Positions 60,881-64,000 of a stretch of 64,000 nt of DNA are shown one piece after another. A program made the translations under genes and the position numbers. The notes under the pieces are model-generated. The model did no database searches. It was not told the origin of the DNA and saw only the letters and a program-made list of their open reading frames with translations. Within the stretch, counting starts at the first letter, position 1. The number at the start of each line of letters is the position of its first letter. The stretch comes from Maricaulaceae bacterium (GTDB lineage Bacteria > Pseudomonadota > Alphaproteobacteria > Caulobacterales > Maricaulaceae). The DNA lies in contig JAHCJP010000009.1 of NCBI GenBank assembly GCA_026126205.1, positions 1 to 64,000 of the forward strand, written 5' to 3'.

Positions 60881-61510
60881 TCAGTCGAAATTGCGCTTCC
60901 AGATCGCGGCGATCTTCGGGTGCTTCTCGGCGCGCTGCACGGCGGAGAGCAGTTTCGGACATTCGCCCTCGAACCAGTCGCGCCCCGGCGACCAGCGGCT
61001 CATCATCGCGGCGTAGACGTCCAGCAGCGTCATCTCCGCCCCGGCGAGGAAGGGCGCGGGCTTGATCTGCGCCTCCATCAGCGACCACAGGTGTTTGCGG
61101 CGCTCGTTGGCGCCGTCCTTCAGCGCCTCGTGCGCGGTCTCGTCGGTCAGGAAGCGGCCCGGCCGGTCGCTGATCGCGTAGGTGGAATAGACGTTCGCGG
61201 CCAGGAAGATCAGCCAGCGCAGGAACACCGGGCGGTCCGGCGAGCCGGTGCGCGGCGCCAGGCGCGCGTGCGGAAACGTCTCGGCGACATGCAGCAGGAT
61301 CGCCACGCTCTCGGTCATCACCGCGCCGCCCGGCAGCATCAGCGCCGGAACCTGTAGCGCCGGGTTCACCGCCGCCAGCCGCGCCTTGGCGGCGGCATCC
61401 CCGAATGGCGAGGCGTTGACATATTCATAGGGCGCGTGGGCCAGCTCCAGCGCCGCCTCCACCGCCGCCGAGCCGCAACCGCGTCCGCCATACAGCACAT
61501 ATCCGCCCAT
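60881..61510 (-). CDS. Glutathione S-transferase family protein
   Basis: The 209-residue protein has an N-terminal thioredoxin-fold domain (YVLYGGRGCGSAAVEAALEL, the cis-Pro in LQVPALMLPGG, and TESVAILLHVAE) and a C-terminal helical domain (LTLLDVYAAMMSRWSPGRDW-like segment near residue 165). The catalytic position near RGCGSA carries Cys or Ser. Substrate is unknown. It overlaps folP by one base (TGATG), so the two are co-translated. Confidence 0.87.
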   Translation of the reverse strand: MGGYVLYGGRGCGSAAVEAALELAHAPYEYVNASPFGDAAAKARLAAVNPALQVPALMLPGGAVMTESVAILLHVAETFPHARLAPRTGSPDRPVFLRWLIFLAANVYSTYAISDRPGRFLTDETAHEALKDGANERRKHLWSLMEAQIKPAPFLAGAEMTLLDVYAAMMSRWSPGRDWFEGECPKLLSAVQRAEKHPKIAAIWKRNFD

Positions 61511-62331
61511 CAGGGCCCTCCCAGTATCGCGGCGCGCACTTTCAGCGCCTGCACGGTCTCGCGCACGTCGTGGACGCGCAGCATCGCCACGCCATGCTGC
61601 GCAGCATGAAGCGCAGCATACAGCGATCCGCCGAGGCGCTCACCCTCGCCGGCGCCGGCGTCTATGGCGGCGATGAAACGCTTGCGGGAAACCCCTATGC
61701 ACAAGGGAAATCCGTGCGCCGCCAGCGCCGGGATGCTGCGCAGCAATTCCAGGTTATGGGCCAGCGTCTTGCCGAAGCCTATGCCGGGGTCGAGCCAGAT
61801 GTTTTCGCGCGTCACCCCCGCCTGCGTCGCCGCTTCCGCGCGCTGCAGCAGAAACGCCGTCACCTCCGCCGCCGCATCGTCATAACGCGGGGTGTCCTGC
61901 ATCGTCCCCGGTTCGCCGCGCATGTGCATCAGGATCACCGGCAGGCCGAGGTCCGCCGCCGTTTCCGGCGCGCCCGGCGCGCGCAGCGCCGAGACGTCGT
62001 TCCACATATCCGCCCCGGCGGCTGCGGCGGCGCGGGCCACCGCCGGCTTCATGGTGTCGATGGAGACCGGAATTGCGGACTGCGCCCGCACCCGCTCGAT
62101 CACCGGGATGACGCGGGCCAGTTCTTCGGCCTCGTCCACCGGCGCGGCGCCCGGCCGGGTGGACTCGCCGCCGATGTCGATGACGTCCGCCCCCTGCGCC
62201 GCCAGGCTCAGCGCATGGGCGGCGGCGGCGTCCGCATCCGCATGGCGGCCGCCATCGGAAAACGAATCCGGCGTGACGTTGACGACGCCCATCACCAGCG
62301 GGCGGCCATCGGGGCGCGGAGCGATTCTCAT
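61510..62331 (-). CDS. folP: Dihydropteroate synthase
   Basis: The 273-residue enzyme shows all family blocks: LVMGVVNVTPDSFSDGG, DVIDIGGESTRPGA, IPVSIDTMKPAVA, WNDVSA, VILMHMRGEPGTMQ, DPGIGFGKTLAHNLELL and GVSRKRFI. It joins p-aminobenzoate to the pterin in folate synthesis and is the target of sulfonamides. ATG 62331 matches the family start. The frame upstream belongs to the end of the epimerase in another frame. Confidence 0.96.
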   Translation of the reverse strand: MRIAPRPDGRPLVMGVVNVTPDSFSDGGRHADADAAAAHALSLAAQGADVIDIGGESTRPGAAPVDEAEELARVIPVIERVRAQSAIPVSIDTMKPAVARAAAAAGADMWNDVSALRAPGAPETAADLGLPVILMHMRGEPGTMQDTPRYDDAAAEVTAFLLQRAEAATQAGVTRENIWLDPGIGFGKTLAHNLELLRSIPALAAHGFPLCIGVSRKRFIAAIDAGAGEGERLGGSLYAALHAAQHGVAMLRVHDVRETVQALKVRAAILGGP

Positions 62332-62341
62332 GCGGGCGAGT

Positions 62342-63313
62342 CTACGAGGTTTGTGCGCGCCAGTCCCTGAACCATTCCGCGAAACGGGCGATCCCGGTCT
62401 GCAAATCCACCGTCGGGGCGTAGCCATAGTCGGCGGCCAGTTTCGACACATCGGCATAGGTCAGCGACACGTCGCCCGGCTGGGCGGGAACCGCCTCGGT
62501 CTGCGCCTTGACGCCCAACGCCGCCTCCAGCGCGCGCACCAGGTCCGCCGTCGGATGCGGGTGCGAGCCGCCGATATTGTAGATGCGATGCGCCGCCCGG
62601 GCCGGATCGTCGGCCAGCACGCGCAGCATCGGCGCGACGATATCGTCGACATAGGTGAAATCGCGGCGGTTGCGGCCCTCGTTGAACAGTTTCAGCGCCC
62701 GCCCCTCGACCATCGCGTCTGCGAACAGCCAGTAGGCCATGTCCGGGCGCCCCCAGGGGCCATAGACGGTGAAGAAGCGCAGACCCGTGGCCGGAATGCC
62801 GTAGAGCCGCGCATAGGCGGCGCACATCAGTTCGCCAGCCCCCTTGGTGGCGGCGTAGAGCGACACCGGCGCGTCGATGCGGTCGGACTCGCGGAACGGC
62901 CCCTCGCGCTCGCCATAGACCGAGCTGGAGGAGGCGTAGACGAGATGCTTCAGATCGCCGCCCAGCGCCCGCGCCGCCTCCAGAACCGACAGCTGCCCGT
63001 CGAGGTTGGAGCGCGCGTAGGCGTGGGGATTGTCGATCGAGTAGCGCACCCCGGCCTGGGCGGCGAGATGCAGGATGCGGTCCGGGCGGGCGTCCAGCGT
63101 CAACGCCTTCAGCGCATCGGCCTCGGCGATGTCGAGCCGGTGAAAGCTGAACCCCTCGCGGCCTTGCAGCCGCGCCAGCCGCGCCTGTTTCAGCGCCGGG
63201 TCGTAATAGTCGTTCAGACTGTCGACGCCGGTCACCGTCTCGCCCCGCGCCAGCAGGACTTCGCACGCATGGTAGCCGATGAAGCCGGCGGCGCCGGTGA
63301 CGAGAATGGTCAT
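62342..63313 (-). CDS. NAD-dependent nucleotide-sugar epimerase (UDP-glucuronate 4-epimerase type)
   Basis: The 323-residue protein is an extended SDR: MTILVTGAAGFIGYHACEVL (NAD-binding GxxGxxG), then DSLNDYYDPALKQARL, HLAAQAGVRYSIDNP and the catalytic YxxxK in SLYAATKGAGEL. DYYDPxLK and AGVRYS are hallmarks of UDP-glucuronate 4-epimerases, which make UDP-galacturonate for polysaccharides. ATG 63313 is the family start. It precedes folP by ten bases. Confidence 0.9.
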   Translation of the reverse strand: MTILVTGAAGFIGYHACEVLLARGETVTGVDSLNDYYDPALKQARLARLQGREGFSFHRLDIAEADALKALTLDARPDRILHLAAQAGVRYSIDNPHAYARSNLDGQLSVLEAARALGGDLKHLVYASSSSVYGEREGPFRESDRIDAPVSLYAATKGAGELMCAAYARLYGIPATGLRFFTVYGPWGRPDMAYWLFADAMVEGRALKLFNEGRNRRDFTYVDDIVAPMLRVLADDPARAAHRIYNIGGSHPHPTADLVRALEAALGVKAQTEAVPAQPGDVSLTYADVSKLAADYGYAPTVDLQTGIARFAEWFRDWRAQTS

Positions 63314-63459
63314 GCAGGCCCCGTCGTCAGGACGGGCTAGCTATCTGCGCGGCGCGATGTTTGTCAATTTTCGTGACCGGGGCCGCGCTTGAATTCCCGC
63401 CAACGGGTATTTAACCCGCAGGGCGCAGGATGACAGACAGCGGACGGGAGCGGCGCGGC

Positions 63460-64000
63460 ATGTGCGGAATCGTCGGAATCGTGGGCGCGGCGCCGGTGGC
63501 CGAACGCCTGGTGGACGGGCTGAAACGGCTGGAATACCGGGGCTATGACTCCGCCGGCGTCGCCGTCGCCGCCGCCGACGGAACCGTGCAGCGCCGCCGC
63601 ACGCCCGGCAAGCTTAAGGCGCTGGAGGACGCGCTGGACGCCGCGCCGGTCACCGGTATGACCGGCATCGCCCACACGCGCTGGGCCACGCACGGCGTTC
63701 CCAGCGAGACCAACGCCCACCCGCACCGCGCCGGGCGCGTCTACGTGGTCCATAACGGCATCATCGAGAATTTCCGCGCCCTGCGCGAGGAGATGGAGGC
63801 CGCTGGACGCGTGTTCGAGACCGACACCGACACCGAGGCCGTGGCGCACCTGATCGACGCCGAACTGGAGAAAGGCGCTGACCCGAAGACCGCTTTCGAG
63901 ACCGTCCTGAAAAGGCTGCAGGGCGCTTTCGCGCTGGCGGTGCTGGTGGAGGGGGCGCCGGACCTGATCCTGGGCGCGCGGCGCGGGGCGCCGCTGGTGG
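63460..64000 (+). CDS. glmS: Glucosamine-fructose-6-phosphate aminotransferase, 5' part (cut by window end)
   Basis: The visible 180 codons encode the glutaminase domain of GlmS: MCGIVGIVGAAPVAERLVDG with the Cys nucleophile exposed after Met removal, then LEYRGYDSAGVAVA, HTRWATHGVPSETNAHPH, VVHNGIIENF and TDTDTEAVAHLI. The enzyme makes glucosamine 6-phosphate for cell-wall precursors. GGGAG precedes the ATG. The frame is open to the window edge, and the isomerase domains lie outside. Confidence 0.96.
   Translation, partial: MCGIVGIVGAAPVAERLVDGLKRLEYRGYDSAGVAVAAADGTVQRRRTPGKLKALEDALDAAPVTGMTGIAHTRWATHGVPSETNAHPHRAGRVYVVHNGIIENFRALREEMEAAGRVFETDTDTEAVAHLIDAELEKGADPKTAFETVLKRLQGAFALAVLVEGAPDLILGARRGAPLV

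Noticed and set aside
1..64000. CRISPR arrays, rRNA genes or complete insertion sequences
   Set aside because: I saw no regularly spaced repeats, no rRNA-like segments and no transposase gene in either half.

Overview
The window is high-GC DNA from an alphaproteobacterium. A CpdR-like response regulator, several large TonB-dependent receptors, a succinylase-pathway dapD and a cobalamin-riboswitch btu operon suggest a Caulobacterales/Hyphomonadales-type lineage (an inference from gene content). It has two parts: an integrated mobile element (1 to about 21.9 kb, left end outside the window) and ordinary chromosome (about 21.9-64 kb).

The element ends at a tRNA-Arg(ACG) gene. Its large serine recombinase gene runs 30 bases into the tRNA 3' end. 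From left to right it carries: a small Cys-rich ORF; a surface cassette (prepilin-like protein, a 14-repeat FG-GAP protein, an Lcl/DUF1566 secreted protein); a small serine resolvase with a candidate res site and a WGR protein; accessory genes typical of mobile DNA (DUF2958 operon, PIN toxin with excisionase-like antitoxin, ArdC antirestriction protein); and a tightly overlapping minus-strand defence operon. That operon reads higB-higA-hsdR-hsdMS-rloC-like, followed by a broken Abi_C gene. Its members overlap by 4-14 bases, so the toxin-antitoxin promoter and operator probably control a complete type I restriction system with an anticodon-nuclease-like guard.

The chromosomal part holds: P1 peptidase, gamma-glutamyltransferase and a histidine kinase; the rpmH/rnpA/yidC/engB region, in which rpmH lies wholly inside the only conventional rnpA reading frame, as in Thermus; a DUF1036 protein, a nucleotidase and dapD in an overlapping run; an XRE/membrane-protein operon with a three-half-site operator; 1-Cys peroxiredoxin, SixA-like phosphatase, KdsD, GpmA and a RibD deaminase lacking its reductase domain; a pentapeptide-repeat protein, Hsp20, an exported methyltransferase-like lipoprotein, an XRE regulator, N-formylglutamate amidohydrolase and CpdR; two paralogous TonB-dependent receptors flanking a methyltransferase and a TPR-sulfotransferase; tRNA-Val and Mrp; the riboswitch-controlled btuB-btuF-btuC-btuD operon; RecR, ParDE, an MFS transporter, GST, FolP, a nucleotide-sugar epimerase, and the start of glmS, cut by the window edge.

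The strongest leads are the toxin-antitoxin-headed restriction/RloC operon, the fused HsdM-HsdS with one target-recognition domain, the nested rpmH/rnpA arrangement, and a 17-base motif shared by the two receptor promoters.
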